Shown piece after piece: positions 11,301 through 26,300 of a DNA stretch of 64,000 nucleotides (its first letter is position 1; each line of letters opens with the position of its first letter). A model generated the notes under the pieces. That model saw nothing but the letters and a program-made list of their open reading frames with translations. It did not search any database and was not told the origin of the DNA. The translations under genes were made by a program, and so were the position numbers. Source of the DNA: Carposina sasakii (taxonomy: Eukaryota; Arthropoda; Insecta; Lepidoptera; Carposinidae); the NCBI GenBank assembly GCA_014607495.2, contig CP053148.1, positions 1,488,001 through 1,552,000 of the forward strand. Reading direction: 5' to 3'.

Positions 11301-14300
11301 ACATTAAATATTATAGGTATACAGGGTGTAACAAAAAGGGTATGTTAAGCGAAAAGCTATGTAAATAGCCCACTATAGAGAACCTATCCACAAAATTTGA
11401 GAGTTTATTTTTCCCGATAGTATGGAGAATTTTTAAATATCTCAGGAATTTTCATACAATCTTGAAAAATAAAAATGTGATTTCGAGTCTCAAATTTTGG
11501 AAATAGGTTCTCTATAGTGGTCTATTTATACAGCTTTTCGCTTTACATACCCTTTCTGTTACACCCTGTATACTATAGGTTATAAAAAAATTATGTGTTA
11601 TATTATGTATCTTGTTGTACATGAATGAAATAAATTATTATTATTATTGTATCTCTTTCGAAATTCACGGGACTACAGAGTCCCGGTTCTTTGAGAGGCG
11701 TGCATCGGGCCGTAGCCAAGATATAGAGGCCCTTTTAAGAGAGCATTAATATGGTATAGGATACACATGGCGGATACCATCACCGAGCGCACAATATGAT
11801 ACACCCGGTGATGGTCCCCGCCATGTGCAAAGACTATTGGAGTGCATATCTAAGTCGTGCGATGGAAAACTAAGGTCATAGGGTTAAATGTTAGGTGGCT
11901 GAATAAGGGCTTATTCATATAGGGAGACTATCGGACGCCTGCCATTACAATCTAGTCCCAAAATTGTTAGGTGGCAGTCGGTGACTTGCCGCCCGTAATT
12001 TAAAGCTAGGAGGTGGGCTTCCCATAAGTGGCGCATGCCGGGGAGGCAACACCGGCGCGGGCGGCTAAGGGTGCAGAGAGGTGAGACTGTGGGGCGTGAA
12101 CGTCAGTTACCCCCGGCGTTATGACATTTTACACTTCCACCCTGGAGCAAAGGTTCCGCTCTTGCGCTGTTCCCTCCTAGCCGGCCAATGAAGGCAAGCT
12201 AAGAGTCGAGGGCCAAAGATGGTAAAGTGACCCTCTGAACTCGGGTCCGTGGTGACGCCAATCACCAATAGCTTCGACACAAAGCTGCCTTGCGGGCTTA
12301 TTATTATTATTATATATCTCTGTTTAAATTCTCGGGACTACAGAGTCCCGGTCCTTTGAGAGGCGTGCATCGGACCGTAGCCAAGATGTAGAGGCCCTTT
12401 TAGAGAACTTTAATATGGTGTGGGATACACATGGCGGATACCATCGCCGACCGCACAATATGATACACCCGACGATAGTACCCGCCATGTGCAAGACTAT
12501 TGGAGTGCAGAGCTATGTCATGCGATGGAAAACAAGGTCATGGGCTATGGGGCTGAATTTTTGGTGGAGTTGGGTAATTGAGCTATTGAAGGAGACTAAT
12601 GGACGCCTGCCATTACAACCAAGTCTCATAATTGTTTGGTGGCAGGCGGTGACTCACCGACTCATTTCATGGGCCCCCGGAAACGGCCGCACGCACAGAG
12701 CGACAAAGGGGGCAACATTTGTGAAGCGGCTAGGGTGGAGGGGTGCCCCTGGACTTTAAACCGAAGCCAACTCGCCACTTACGGACGGTCACATCCACAA
12801 TCGAGCTGTCATAGCTCTCGCGACTCCACTCTGCCCGGCCAGCGAAGGCAAGGCAGAGGTGGGGGAACGGTTCCCCCGGGAGGACTTCAGATCCGTGGGA
12901 ACGCTACTTCCCAACAGCTCGCCACAAGCTGCCCTGCGGGCTTATTATTATTACATACTCAGATTAAATAATATGTATACACACGGCTGTGCTCTCAGAA
13001 CGGGGTGGTCAGAACTGCAAGATAACGACGGAGATCCTACCAGCAACGGCCCTTAGGGAGACGAAACATGTAGTCTGTGGGCTCATGTATACAATAATGA
13101 CTTCACGAAGCACCTGTCACTTTGTACTAAAAACGCAAATGGACAATGACGGATCTATAAATCTGATTCTATCACATGCCTATTTTATCTTAGAGTGCTA
13201 ATGTCATACTAACTATTGCGATCAGTTCTTAACACTTAGATTATTTAGTGTAATGTATAGTATTGCACTACATTACCAATGTATTGTAACGTATAGTAAT
13301 GCAATCTAAGTGTCAAGGACTGGAATTCTAATTAGTTGAGTAGGCATGGCACCGATAAGTCTAATGGTGCATCGAAACTGTTAGTATGACATGAGCACTC
13401 TAACTGGACATTCCTCTATGTCTCAGCTAAAAGTCGGCATGTTTTTTTTTATTACCATGAGTAAGTAAGCTAATTCGAACACAGCTTTACCTGTACAAAA
13501 AATGTACAACTTATCTAATAGGTGTACCTAACAAGCGAAAATAAACGAAAAGCGCATGAAAGTGAGCTTCATCGGTAGCTGTGTGGTGACGGTACGAGTC
13601 GGTACGAGTCGGTGTGAGTACACTCTCCCTCTCGTGCGCTAAACGAGCCGCTAAGCCTTGCTAAAGCACATTACCCTGAATTCGGGCTTGGGCCCAGTGG
13701 CACTAACTGTCTAACTAAAGTGTGAGTCACGATGAGCACGGTTAAAGCGAGCTTAAATCGTCTCAATTTCTTGTCGCACCATCAAGTTGTAAGAATGAAA
13801 GAATAATTTAATAATTTTAAAAAATATATTACTACACTATTATTACTTATTATATAATCATTTGAGTTTAAAAAGTTTTTTTTACAAACGTGCTAATTAT
13901 TCATTTTTGTTATGATAGATTTTCACTAACATCACCATTAACCCTCTGATATTTTTGAATTATCGCTCATTTATATAACAAGACGGTCGCGCACAGTGGG
14001 CTATCATAGAACCGTAGAAGTTAAGCCTCGAAAAAAAGCGTGGGCGAATATCATTTAACTTATGTACCTTAGATTCAGGCAGTTAGTACAAGTGGGCCTT
14101 ACGCCTATTTGGCTGTTTATTTTGCGATTAAACGGCTGCTTGGTTGATGCTATAATACGATTTTTTTTCTTCTTGCCAAAAGTTTGAGCATAACAAGACC
14201 TCCGTGATTCTGGTAAATTTTTCTATTCAGCTCAAATGGAATCGTTCTAGATTTACCGTGTAGAGCAACCCAAGATAACTTGGTTTATAGCCAAATCTAA

Positions 14301-17300
14301 TAATAACCGATCTTGAAATTATTTTTTGCATATCTCAGACTTACGAGTACGTTACGCCGGATTTAAGCTTTATGAGGCCCGAGTATCTAACTAAATAATT
14401 AATTATTTATGTAGAACTCTTAAACTTTGGTGAAAACGAAATTTATCTAAACTGAGACCTAAAATGCAATTGGGTCCTTTTAAATTTTAGGAATCTGCCT
14501 ACCCCTCCGGGAAAGAGGTGTGATTTTTATGTATGTATGAATCGTTGGCGTAAACTCTTCAATTATGTTTATATATACAATCAAAAAGTCTAACATTAAT
14601 TGAAATTGTAATATCTATTGAAATTATCTACTAGTAGGTATACCATTTCGTCTTGATTGTTTAAATTATGTTGCAATAATACAAATTGAATCACTTTATC
14701 TAAATACCTATTATTTACATAGTTAAAGGGACTTTACAGTAATATGTACAGTATGTCGTTTAACATGACTAACTGTACCGCTCGGAGCGTGACGTCTGAG
14801 TTAGCATGTCGTTATCGAGTAGTTATCGACAGATGGCGCGGCACTCGCACGAATTGATTTTCAATACTTACGTACAAAATTATATCTTACATCTCAACTA
14901 AACGGTCTACAGCGGTTTTTATAAGTCGATAGGCAGCGTCTATAGAATGACGCTAGGACATACTTAGTCAGATAGATGGCTTTATCTATTTTATGCTTAA
15001 CCTATACGTTTTACTATGCGCACTTGGTATTAGAATTACTTTTTTAACCGTTGAGGAGTATTTAAGTCTAATTATATATTGCCGACAACAGGTATACGGG
15101 ATATACTTACATGACAGGAATATGAAATCATAGTGATCTGTTAGATCGAATGTCGTATTTCCTACTAAAAAAATACTGAGTCAGCCTTCCTGCGATGTTT
15201 ACCGAAAATCCAGTAATCTCAAGTATACGTTTCCTGAGAAATTTCTCCTTACATCATCATACCTATAAGCAAGCTATGTGCGATGATGTCGGTGACACAC
15301 GCGTGTCTATTCATCTTATTGGGTAATTCAATGATGCGGAAAAATCGGCTTCAATCGTTATTCTTTCGACCAAATGGTTAAATAGTTATGTATGCCTTCT
15401 AACTGAAATGGTAAAATAAACCAGACCTCTACATAGACTATACCACGAAATCTAAGCCAAGAAAAATTATAATATGACTATTTTTTTATTACCTTTACAA
15501 TTGCTGCCATATTTTTTTTGTAACCCTTTATAGGACGGCCCATACAAAATGGGCAGTAAACTGGACAGTCACCTTGAGGTCGATAAATCAAAGATTGTTA
15601 TAGAATATCGAACCTTATAATCATATACGATAGCTAATAACTACTAATAACCGAATAGGCCGATTAATAAAATCAGCCACCATAAAGGATTTTAAACGCA
15701 GCCAAAAAGGTAAATCATATGTATACAAAGTGATTTTTGGTCGTCAACGTTCCCGAAAACTACGGAATCTCCTCATCATATTTATACAGAGTGATTTTTG
15801 GTCGTCAACGTTCCTCATCATTACGATCATTTTTCTCCATGGAAACATACCTGAGAAGTGTCTGGTTTCCAAGATATTAGGGTCCAAAGTTGAGTAAATA
15901 GACTGCGTTTTTCTGCATAAATGCACATACGAGTAGACGCGCGTAGCAAGATTTTTTCACAAGAAATAAAAAATAAAAAATAGCAAATATTTAAGGCAAA
16001 TCATCTAGACTGAAACTGCTACAAGTACTAATACTAACGATGGTTTTTAGTAACATTTTATAAGTTGATTACAAGAAAGTTATAGAAATAGACCGTCCTA
16101 TAACTGCGCCCAAATCCTTGTTTGCCAAACCTAACTTGCTACAAGTTTCTTATAAGTAAAAATAAAAGTAGTTTCAAGATTGCTTTAAGTGCTGATTTTG
16201 CTTGTTGGACCCTAACCTAACCAGTCGATAGTCAGTATATTAAAAGCTCTACTTAGTTTGTGATTAAAGAATATTTACCACTAGTTTTCCTTTATTATCT
16301 CGAAAAATAAGAATTTTCTAAAAAGTTACTTAAAACATGTTGTTATAAATAAAACTAATAACGTAAAAGATATAGTAGGTAAATTCAAAAAAGTTAAGGT
16401 GTCCTATAGAGACATTTATGATGCCAACTCGGCAGCAGCATATTCTACAACAATATGTTCACAAAATTCTTCATAATCCTCATTTATACAATAATTTTCG
16501 TTTTCTGCAGTGCTAAACGTAGCTGCAGGCAAGGCGCCCATGCAGTCCTCGACCGAAGACAGTGGAGTCCCCCAGCGGGCACTAGATGGTAGTACGTCAG
16601 CCACCTTCAACGAAGACACCTGCACCCTGACGAGGCCGGAGCGCGTGCCCTGGTGGTACGTCAACCTGCTGGAGCCGTACATGGTGCAGCTGGTGCGACT
16701 GGACTTTGGGAAACCTTGCTGTGGTAAGTGTGTAGGGTTCTTTAGTTATTTGTTCTTGTTTCAATATTGAACAGTCACATTGCCCAGTTTCTGTAATTAG
16801 GCCTCTGCTTTAGAGATCGATTGTGTCAAACTAAAAAGTATATTACATGAAATTATTAATAAAGAAATGGAAAAAAATTCCTCACCCGAGTGGGAATCGA
16901 ACCCACGACCTCTGCATACCGTGCTAATACATTATATAATAAATAAGTATATAATAAGTAGTTAAGTCCTGCAAGTTCATCCGCGTGATATTATAACCTA
17001 ATATCATTCTAATATACTACTTCTAATCCCTACTAAAGTATGATTGTTGCCTCTTCATGCTTTATTTACTTAGCCTATGTTATTTAAAAAAACAACATAG
17101 TTGATAGTACCCTGCGTTCGATACAGAATAGAGGGATTATTTCATAGGAACTCTTATACAATTCTCGGAAATACCCCGAGATCAAATTCAAAAAATTACT
17201 GTAGTATACTTGCAATTATTCTATTTTTTTATGTATAACTTAAAGTTAACGGAAGACTGGTCGAACCGGTTATAGTAAACAAAACTGCAGACTCAGTATA

Positions 17301-20300
17301 TTGCTGTTAAGTACATAAACCCAATTCATTGACTAAACAGCTAAACGTCTTATTTTACTAGATCTGTGTGCTTATTACAAATGCTGCAGAAACTGTTATG
17401 CTATGCACTTGGCAATCGTACCTGTTCATCTATACATATAATAAAAATGGAACGGATCGCTATCTGTACATGGAAGATCATCATCATCATCAGCCTATTG
17501 CAGTCCACTGCTGGACGTATGCCTCCCCCAGGGCACGCCACAAGACTGTTATGGGGGTATTTGCCCATAGTCATATACCATCAACGCAATAGTAACCAAA
17601 ACAATTATTTTTGGAATTTTTGGCGGTTTGTCTGTGCATTTGTGCACGCTAATCTCAGAAACGGCTGAACCGATTTCGATGCAGTTTTCAGGAATATATT
17701 GTATAGGAATTTATTTTTATCCCGGGAAAATGCTTTTATCCCGGATAATTTCGACATTTTGTTTTTGCTGTAGTCCACGCGGACGGAGTCGCGGGCGGCC
17801 ACTAGTTATATATACAGATTAACTCGTACTCTTTATCAAATGTTGTAAAAAAATGCTGGTAAACGATGTAATTTTTTTTGTTTTTTTTTTTATTACTTGA
17901 TCGGGCGATATTTATAGTGTCCCGTGTTTATGCTAGTTTTTTCATAAACAGATATTAATTATTTCTCGTGAAAATATCATGCGGCTCCGTATGTGCATTT
18001 ATGCAGAAAAACGCAGTCTCAACTTTGGAAATAGGGAACCAGACACTTCCCACTTCCATGGAGAAATGATCGTGATGACCGTAGTTTTCGGGAACGTTGA
18101 CGACCAAAGATCATTCTGTATATAGGTAGGTATTTATAATTTTGCACTTCTCACAGCACATTAATCTTGTCTCAGTTCAGCATTCATTTCATTTCTACAC
18201 TAATTAACGCAACGGAGTATAAATATAGACATTTGTTGGAAACCACCATTAAGTACCTACTCTAACCTTCGAGGACCTTCGGCTCAGCAGACTGGGTCAC
18301 CAGCTGTGCCTTTCTGAATATGATTTCTTCTTTCACTAGTTAAAACCTCCGTACTTAACAAATTAAACAAACTTATATTTTCCTATATACCACCGGTCAC
18401 CAACCCGCCTGCCCAGCGTGGTGACTATGGGCAAATACCCCATGGCAGTCTTGTAGCGTGCCCCGGGGGAGGTTACGTCCAACAGTGGACTGCCATGTGT
18501 TGATATTTTCCTATAGGATAAATGGGTTTGATTACTCCATTGTTGAACTCACAAGCGGTGTCATGGGCTCCCCTCTCAAAAAAGTACAAAAATAAACCCT
18601 ATTAAAATTACCTCGGAACACACGATGCGCGAATCAGGCTCGCACTTGCCTCCTTTTTTGCTAAGTGTAACATAATAATAATGACTTTGAACTGCATGTG
18701 CCCCCGTTACCATTGTAAAACATTGTCAGAGATAGAGATATGAGATATGATTACAGTCAGCGATGTGAGGACCAGCCGGTGTAGACCACAATGTTGCATC
18801 TGTAACTGAGTGAATGTACCTGAGGCTGTTGTGTGTGATTAATGAGGCCGTTTAGCCAGGGATGAATTAAATTTTATTAGGTAGTACATAGATAGGATAG
18901 CTTTGTACTAAGTTAGGGACATAATGATTGTTAATTTGAACTAACTTTAGATCACTGTAATGTAGTAGGTAGGTACCTATACTTGTCATTTGTTAGATCG
19001 TTTGAATCGGTTTGAATAAAGAAGTTAAAATGTTAGATCATTTTAAATATCCGAGCTTAGAATAATGATTCGCTCCGTTCTGTAGAAGAACTCGGCTTAA
19101 TCATAAATTCAGCAACAAATAGTATGCCGTACCTACACGTCATACACGAGCTCGAACCTCCACAGTCTAGTTGTTAACAATGTGCCAAGATGACTACTGT
19201 CAGTTTTATTACATTTTAATAATTAATTATCCTAAGTATCCGAGTATCCGTATTCGTATCGTCATAACAACCGATGACGCAGGCGCCGTTTTCCACCGCA
19301 AAGGCAATAAACCCAAGACCTGCAATTTCTACCTATTCTGAAAATTCCTAATAGAAACGCAGTCGAGCGTCTCAACTTTCCATCGCGTTTTAATCTAACC
19401 CGAACCTTTGGTTTCGCATTATTATATTAAATTATGAACAGTTTGTGGACAAGCCTCAGCGATCGCAAATAGCAGCCGGTGAGTGAAAGTTCTTAAGACA
19501 AACAAAATCGGAAACATAATGAAAGTTCCAGAGAGTCGCGCGGAGAGGCTTTTGTAATGTCTATTGTGCCACTTTAGCGCACGTTACTAAACCTCGCTCC
19601 ACACATAATAGACGGTAATGCATTCAGTGCGAATTAATTATATTGTCATCACTTTATTCTGAAGTATAATTAAGAACTCATCTAATTCACTCCCACACCG
19701 TGGTGTAATGCCGGCGCAAGAGTTGCGAAGGTTTATTAACTAAGGTCTTGTCTATAGTTTGATAATCACTATTAATACTAGAATGCGATAATAATAAGCT
19801 CACACCCGTAATCCTTGTTGTATGAACATATCACTTAATACGGAAAAAAAGAATACATGATATCTGCCACTCATTGATGTCTTTTTATATGAAGAGTTAT
19901 AAATTCTCGTAAACTTATAAATAGGTCGTGCCTGATGTTAAGCAAGATGCGGCCTAGGTGGTACATGTTCGGAGAACCTAGACATTTTTAATGGAAAACT
20001 GAATATACAAAAAATAAAGTCAATGCTTTATATTATAGTTTCATTTCTTCCGTTTCTAAAATAGAGTCATCGTAAACCTAACATACATAATAACATTTAG
20101 CTTAATTCCAGGCACAAACAAGCCAGCAGTGATAGTAGTGCGAGTCGGCAACAACCGGCCGGACCTCGGCACCAACCCCATCTGCAACCGCTTCACCGGC
20201 TTCATCGAGGAGGGGCAGCCGTTGTTCCTGCCGTGCAACCCGCCCATGCCGGGCGCCTTCGTCAGCGTGCACCTGGAGGCGACTACGCCGAGCCAGCTCT

Positions 20301-23300
20301 CGATATGCGAAGCTTTCGTGTACACCGACCAGGCGCTGCCAATAGAGCGCTGTCCGCAGTTCCGTGACCAGCCTCCGGGAAGCACTGCGACGTACAATGG
20401 CAAATGTTATATATTCTACAACCGGCAGCCGGCGGAGTTTCGAGAAGCGCTCGGGTTCTGCCGCGCGCGAGGAGGCACCCTTGTGGACGAGAGCAACCCG
20501 GCGCTGCAGGGCTTCATCAGCTGGGAACTCTGGCGGCGGCACAGGTCAGTTTCTCCCGCTTGCGAACATTACTCTCTCTCACATTGTCCATTCTATTGGT
20601 TACTTGTTAATGCCCTACAGTTATGAAGTGAATTATCTTCAATGAAGTAGCATTCTTTATGGTTCTGCTGATGCGAAGTTGATATGTGTTGCGGAAGTGT
20701 GCTGCAAATCAATGTTACGACCTTATGCAAGTGTGGTAGGATTGATATTAGCGTGATATTTTGGTATCTATTGAAGCGAATTGCCAGTTTTATGTAATAG
20801 TAAATTGTGTGACGAATACGTCGAGAATGGGTTTCCGGGGTGAAAGGAATCGCGCGGAATTGAGTATTTTGGGAAGTACCTATGCGATGTAAACAATTTG
20901 TGTCAAAGCTTCTCGGCCTAGATTTTATTAGTTATACAACAGGCATCACAAAAACATTCGGATTTGATATTCTAACTAGAAAGTTTTTCTTGAAATCCCA
21001 GAGAAGAACACCTACGATGTTATTACAAAACGGTGTCTAGAATTAAACATGTTTAAAAATGACATTTGACAGCAAAGTATACGGAATACCTAACATTGTT
21101 GAATTAACGAATTTCAAAAATTGATGATAAAATAACCTTGGATCGAATATAACTTAATATGTAATAGTAACACATGATACGTGGTAATAATGTGGTAATG
21201 ATAAGTAGAACGCAGTTTCCGAAATGAGGTTAAACTTAACGCTCGACATAAATATATTTTTGGTCGTCAAAAAACTACGGAATATCATCACGACATTTTT
21301 CTCCATGGAAGCACATAGATATTAGGGTCCAAAGTTGAGTAAATAGACTGCGTTTTTCTGCATAAATGCACATAGACGAAGGATTGAAAAATAATTAATA
21401 TCGATAAAAAAACTAACATAAACTAGATCGCACGATCAAGGAATAAAATTTTTTTTACAAAAAAAAAAAAAAAAAATCATCATAAACTTACTTTATTTCA
21501 TGTATAGACGTATTCGTTACCACAAAAAAACATCCTGTATATGAAAAATACTAGTCCCCTATTACCGAAGTTGTCGATTACCGATCCGCTACATCATCGA
21601 GACGATTCGACTCGATCTGTTTATTCCGTTACGATGGTACCGGGTTTCAACGGGACAATTTTGCAATATTTTACTATCATTAGCTACCTACCTATACTTT
21701 ACTTTGTCAAACGGTTTGAAAATACTTACTACTTTTTCAATGCTGAGCGAATTGTTTACTGGGTGACTAATATCATGGATGTAAGTATATAGGACCTATG
21801 AAGTGTTTAAATGTATTTTCATTACATATCTGTTTTTCGTTTGTATACTATATAACTTCCGATGAATTTAATTTAAGAAGAATACCTTCATGTTCGTTAT
21901 GTCACCTATGTACATTTTCTTGTAGGTATAATTAGTTTTATTGACTTTTTTAATGTACAATAAATAATTTAAGAATAACCTAACTGTAGGTTAGGTAGAC
22001 TCACCTTGCGGTTGGTTTGAGGCAACCCTCTTTCTCCTCTGCCCCTCAATAACCATGTTTATGAGGTGAAACCCGACGCGTTGAGATTTAGTACAATTGT
22101 AGTCGAACTATAACTCCATACTTTCTATTTATTACTGGTATGTCTATCGTAATACCAAGATCCGTTTCAAGTGAGCCCTTTGTCTAAACGTTTATACTTT
22201 TTAACGGTCTTTTAACTAACGTGGAATAGAGATGAAATAACTTTACTTCGAGGCTTAGATTAATGATCTTCGCGAATCATTATTCTAAGCTTCGAGGTGT
22301 AAAGGCACATGTTCTATTGATAATTAAGGTCGTAGTATGTTCGGACTAAGATGGCCGATTTAGTGATAAGACCTATTAAAATACCTAAGGGCATCCCCAT
22401 ACTTTATGTGGGTTAATAAAATAATATACAAATATTAATATATAACATACTACATAGCTACAACTAGTATAATTTTCGTAAAAAATAACTTTTAATAAAT
22501 AGAGCTACTTGTATAATCCGCAGCATAAATAGCCGTGAAATTCCCCGTTCCCCTTATTCGCATTTATTTTCATTATACGGTTTTCGTAAAAAATATATTC
22601 AAGTTGGTACCTTCCGTGGGAATATCGGAAATCTTAAGCCTTGTTCATAGTCCAATAAAGATTCAACGGTAAAGAATTTTTGAAACGGTTTTCAAATCAT
22701 TACAATCAAACCACCCTCTTATATAGATAATGTAATATTTTAATATATAATAAGCTTTGTTTATTCCATTTGTCAATTAAGAAAACATGTTCATCCTAGT
22801 TTAATGCAATGGAGTGGGAGAATTATAAATCTCTTAAATAGAGGGCGACAGGAGTCAAGAAAGTGAGCCCCGCATATTGCCCTTATACATTTTTTTGTAC
22901 TCTAAATGTCCTAAGCACATCAGAAGAATTTCAACATTGAATTCCTACCAACAGGAGCGACAGCAGCAGCCAGTACTGGATGGGCGCAGTGCGAGACCCT
23001 CAAGACGCCAATAACTGGAAGTGGGTAAACGGCAATGACGTCACCGTGTCCTTTTGGAACGCCCCAGGAGGCTCGGAGGGCTGCGCGCGTTTTGACGGCA
23101 GCAAGGGCTGGCTGTGGGCAGATACCGACTGCCTTTCCCAGCTCAACTTCATCTGTCAGCATCGTAAGTATCTGATCTGTGCTGGCGAGCGAATATTTGT
23201 TTCCATGCTATCCTGTATCTTATTGCTGGCGAGCGAATTGTAGGATTTACGTATTCAGATGTAGATTATTTGCCATATTTAGCCTAAGTGCTACAAAATA

Positions 23301-26300
23301 TCAATTTCTAATTACCTATTTATAACTGACAAACGACAATATGAGATCGTGATGCCTTCAACATAAAAAATAAAAGGAATCGTTTGTAGCCATTTTGTAG
23401 CACTTTCATACTGGCAGCCAATTTGCTTTTCTTTCCTACAACGTACCCGATGGTCTGCAGAGCCGAAAGCGTGCGGAAGACCCGAGCAGCCGCCTAACTC
23501 GACGATGGTGGCCGAGAGCTTCGACGTGGGCGCTGCGGTGGAGTACTCGTGCGACCCTGGACACCTGCTGGTCGGGCCCACGGTCAGGACCTGCCTGCCC
23601 ACGGGATTCTACGATGAGTTCCCGCCTGTCTGTAAACGTGAGTTCTATTAGTCATTACTTGATGCAATTTACACTACTGTTACGTTTAAAAGACCTATTT
23701 TATACATAGGTACATACCGCATTGTATACACATGCAGTAGTTAAAACTGTACAATTACGAAGGAGATCCTATAGCCACGTATAGCAAAGCGGGGTCAGAT
23801 GTAAAAGATAATATTATTTTACTGGGTGCCAATTTTATATTCTTTATCACATTATCCTGTATTCTAGGTACCTTCATTAATAATACCATTTATAGCCTGA
23901 ACCAAATAAAGTTCTCATTGCGTGACCATTCACACCCTGTATCCACATCTGCAGGCATAGTATGCGGCTTCCCAGCAGAGATCCCTCACGGCAGCTACAC
24001 GCTGGTGAACGGCTCGGTGTCGTACCTGTCGCACGTCCAGTACGAGTGCCAGCCAGGGTACGAGATCACGGGCCGCTCGCGACTCGTGTTGCGATTTCGA
24101 TGAGAGGTGGAATGGGCCACCTCCAAGGTGTGATGGTAAGCAATTCATGAGCAAAGAAATTTATACAGCGTCTCCAAATGCACGATAGTGAAGGAAGGAA
24201 GCCTTATATCCAGCTGTCCATCGTTGATCCGAACAACAGTAGTAGACAAGATGTTCTTCAGCTTTTTTCGACATTTAACTTTGTTTAAGAAGGGGCTGGG
24301 CCAAGGGAATGGTTCTAGAAATAGGTAAGTAGGTCGAAAAGGTACCTGTGGGGTTTTGTTCTTTCTTATTCCGAGCGGAATCTCTCGTAGGGTTCTGGGC
24401 TTTTTCACTTTACTACAGTCCACTTTAGGTGAAGGGCACTCCTTTGGGTAGGTCAATTTGTGACACAAAAAAATTCACTTGTCGAGTAGCGGGTCACTTC
24501 CGGCGACCGTTGGGCAACTGGCAGATGCAGGGCGGGGAGAAAACACACGTCCGCGGCGAGGAAAAGAGAGGGCAATTAGAAGAAGGAGATACAAAATTAT
24601 AGTTTTAACAAACTATTAGGTACATTTTAAATGTGACAACACAACATTTGTGTTAAAATCTATTAGGCAGTTCAAGACCAAACAACTCATAACAGGTAGG
24701 TATCTACTACGTTTTTAGGAATCATGGAATATATACCTAATAGAGTTATCACATGCTATATTCCCCACACAATGACTATTACGGCAGATTACATACAGTC
24801 TGCAGTCTACCGTAATTATTTGCCAACAATTAGGTATAAGCTCAAATATGTTTGTGAGAAACTCTCGTCCACATAATGGACTTTTCAAATGGCAGGCGCC
24901 CCTAGGCGTGCTTTCTATCGGTAAAAGCGACCACGTGTTTGCAGACCACAACTTTTTTGTACCACTTTCCTGCACCAATCTCAACAATCGGAGTACGTCA
25001 GAGTATACTTCGATGAGTTGATGAGCGTACATTTAATGAGATTGCTACAAAAGATATCGGTACGCAGGTGAATCAGATAAAGAATGGACAATTGTAATAC
25101 CTCGCGCTTTCTTCTATTGTAGTTTTATTTATTACTTCCCTTCGGTGATCTTAATGACTTATGTATGTACCTATAGACTTACGAGTATATCTACATATAC
25201 TGCAATCATCCTGCAATCGCTAATGTAAGAAAGTAGCTATGTCTCTCTACCGTATTGAATAGAGTACGATTTATTTAGGTAGGTATTAGAGTGATCATAG
25301 GATGCTTACGTATAACAACAAAAATAAACATTCTGATCAGCATCCTCAAGTGAGGGGGATCCTATACGACTATGAATACCAGCCTAACACCTTACCCGTC
25401 TACAGTGGTGATGTGCGAGCCGCCACCGCAGCCACTGAACGGGCGAGTGGTGCTGGACAGCAACTCGACCGCGTTCGGCAGCGTGGCGGAGTACTCCTGC
25501 CTGAAGGGCCACCGGCTGCAGGGTACCCGGAGGCGGCTCTGTCTCGAGCGGGGGCTGTGGGACAAGCCTGCCCCGCATTGTTACAGTAAGTTGTTACTCG
25601 AAGCGCTTTGTTTAAGTGATTACTGGATTACTAATCTATAATTAGTAGTTTGGTGTGTAACCAAATCAAATGAAATGTTTATTAGGTAAATAAGGTACAG
25701 TACAGATTGACGGAACATTTTAGCAGCACTATTACAGACTATAGGCTTTAGAAACATCAATGTAGGTAACAATTTAAAAGTCCACTAATTTATCGAAACA
25801 TTTCCACGAATAGACTTGTTTAATTAATTTACAGAATGTGCTAAAGGAAGGCTGGAAGATGAATCTAGAATTTCGGTAAGATGGCGAATTTAGGTACTGT
25901 CGCTCGTAACAGACTCTAGCCGCTAAAAAAAATGCTAAAATCTACTGTTGGATGCCAGGACTAAGTTAGGTCGCGGTAAAGTTATAGTTTATAACTGGCC
26001 TCTTTACTCGTAAATCCTAGCCCCCAAAGTGGAATTTCGATTTGTCTATGAAAATTTTCATATAGGGTGCTTGCCTACGTCAGACTTTTGTAGGACCGAC
26101 CTGCAAAAAATCTAATGAGGGCAAGCACCCTTAAGCTAAGTATTAAAAATCTGTAAAAATTATCTATTCCAGAAGAGGAAACAACAACAACAACCTCAAC
26201 CACCACGACGACAACCACGACGACGACTACACCAGCGCCCACCACCACCACGTTGCCACCAGCGACCACGCCGAAGCTGGTGCTGCGTCCGCGGCCCGCC

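Larger units (their letters stand above)
5384..16510 (+). other. fw intron of 11.1 kb, repeat-rich
   Basis: The flanking exons join in phase with no missing exon needed. It contains a Helitron-like unit (6766-7001), a hAT-type MITE (7696-7888), a second Helitron-like fragment (9448-9545), a fold-back MITE (11318-11572), two tandem retroposon-like copies (11640-12955), a 214-bp MITE (13190-13403) and a copy of the GATTTTTGGTCGTCAACG element (15722-15975). The remaining sequence (7002-7695, 7889-9447, 9546-11317, 13404-15721) is AT-rich with no coding signal. Confidence 0.7.
20545..22954 (+). other. fw intron of 2.4 kb splitting the C-type lectin domain
   Basis: The flanking exons join in phase (AG|G). 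It contains one GATTTTTGGTCGTCAACG-family MITE (about 21247-21540) and a near-perfect 64-base hairpin (22241-22304). No exon was recognised. Confidence 0.6.

Noticed and set aside
12415..12971. Plus-strand ORFs of 114 and 111 aa
   Set aside because: Inside a dispersed repeat whose second copy does not keep the frames.
20056..20542. Minus-strand ORFs of 115 and 146 aa
   Set aside because: Antisense to the GC-rich fw FTP/lectin exon.
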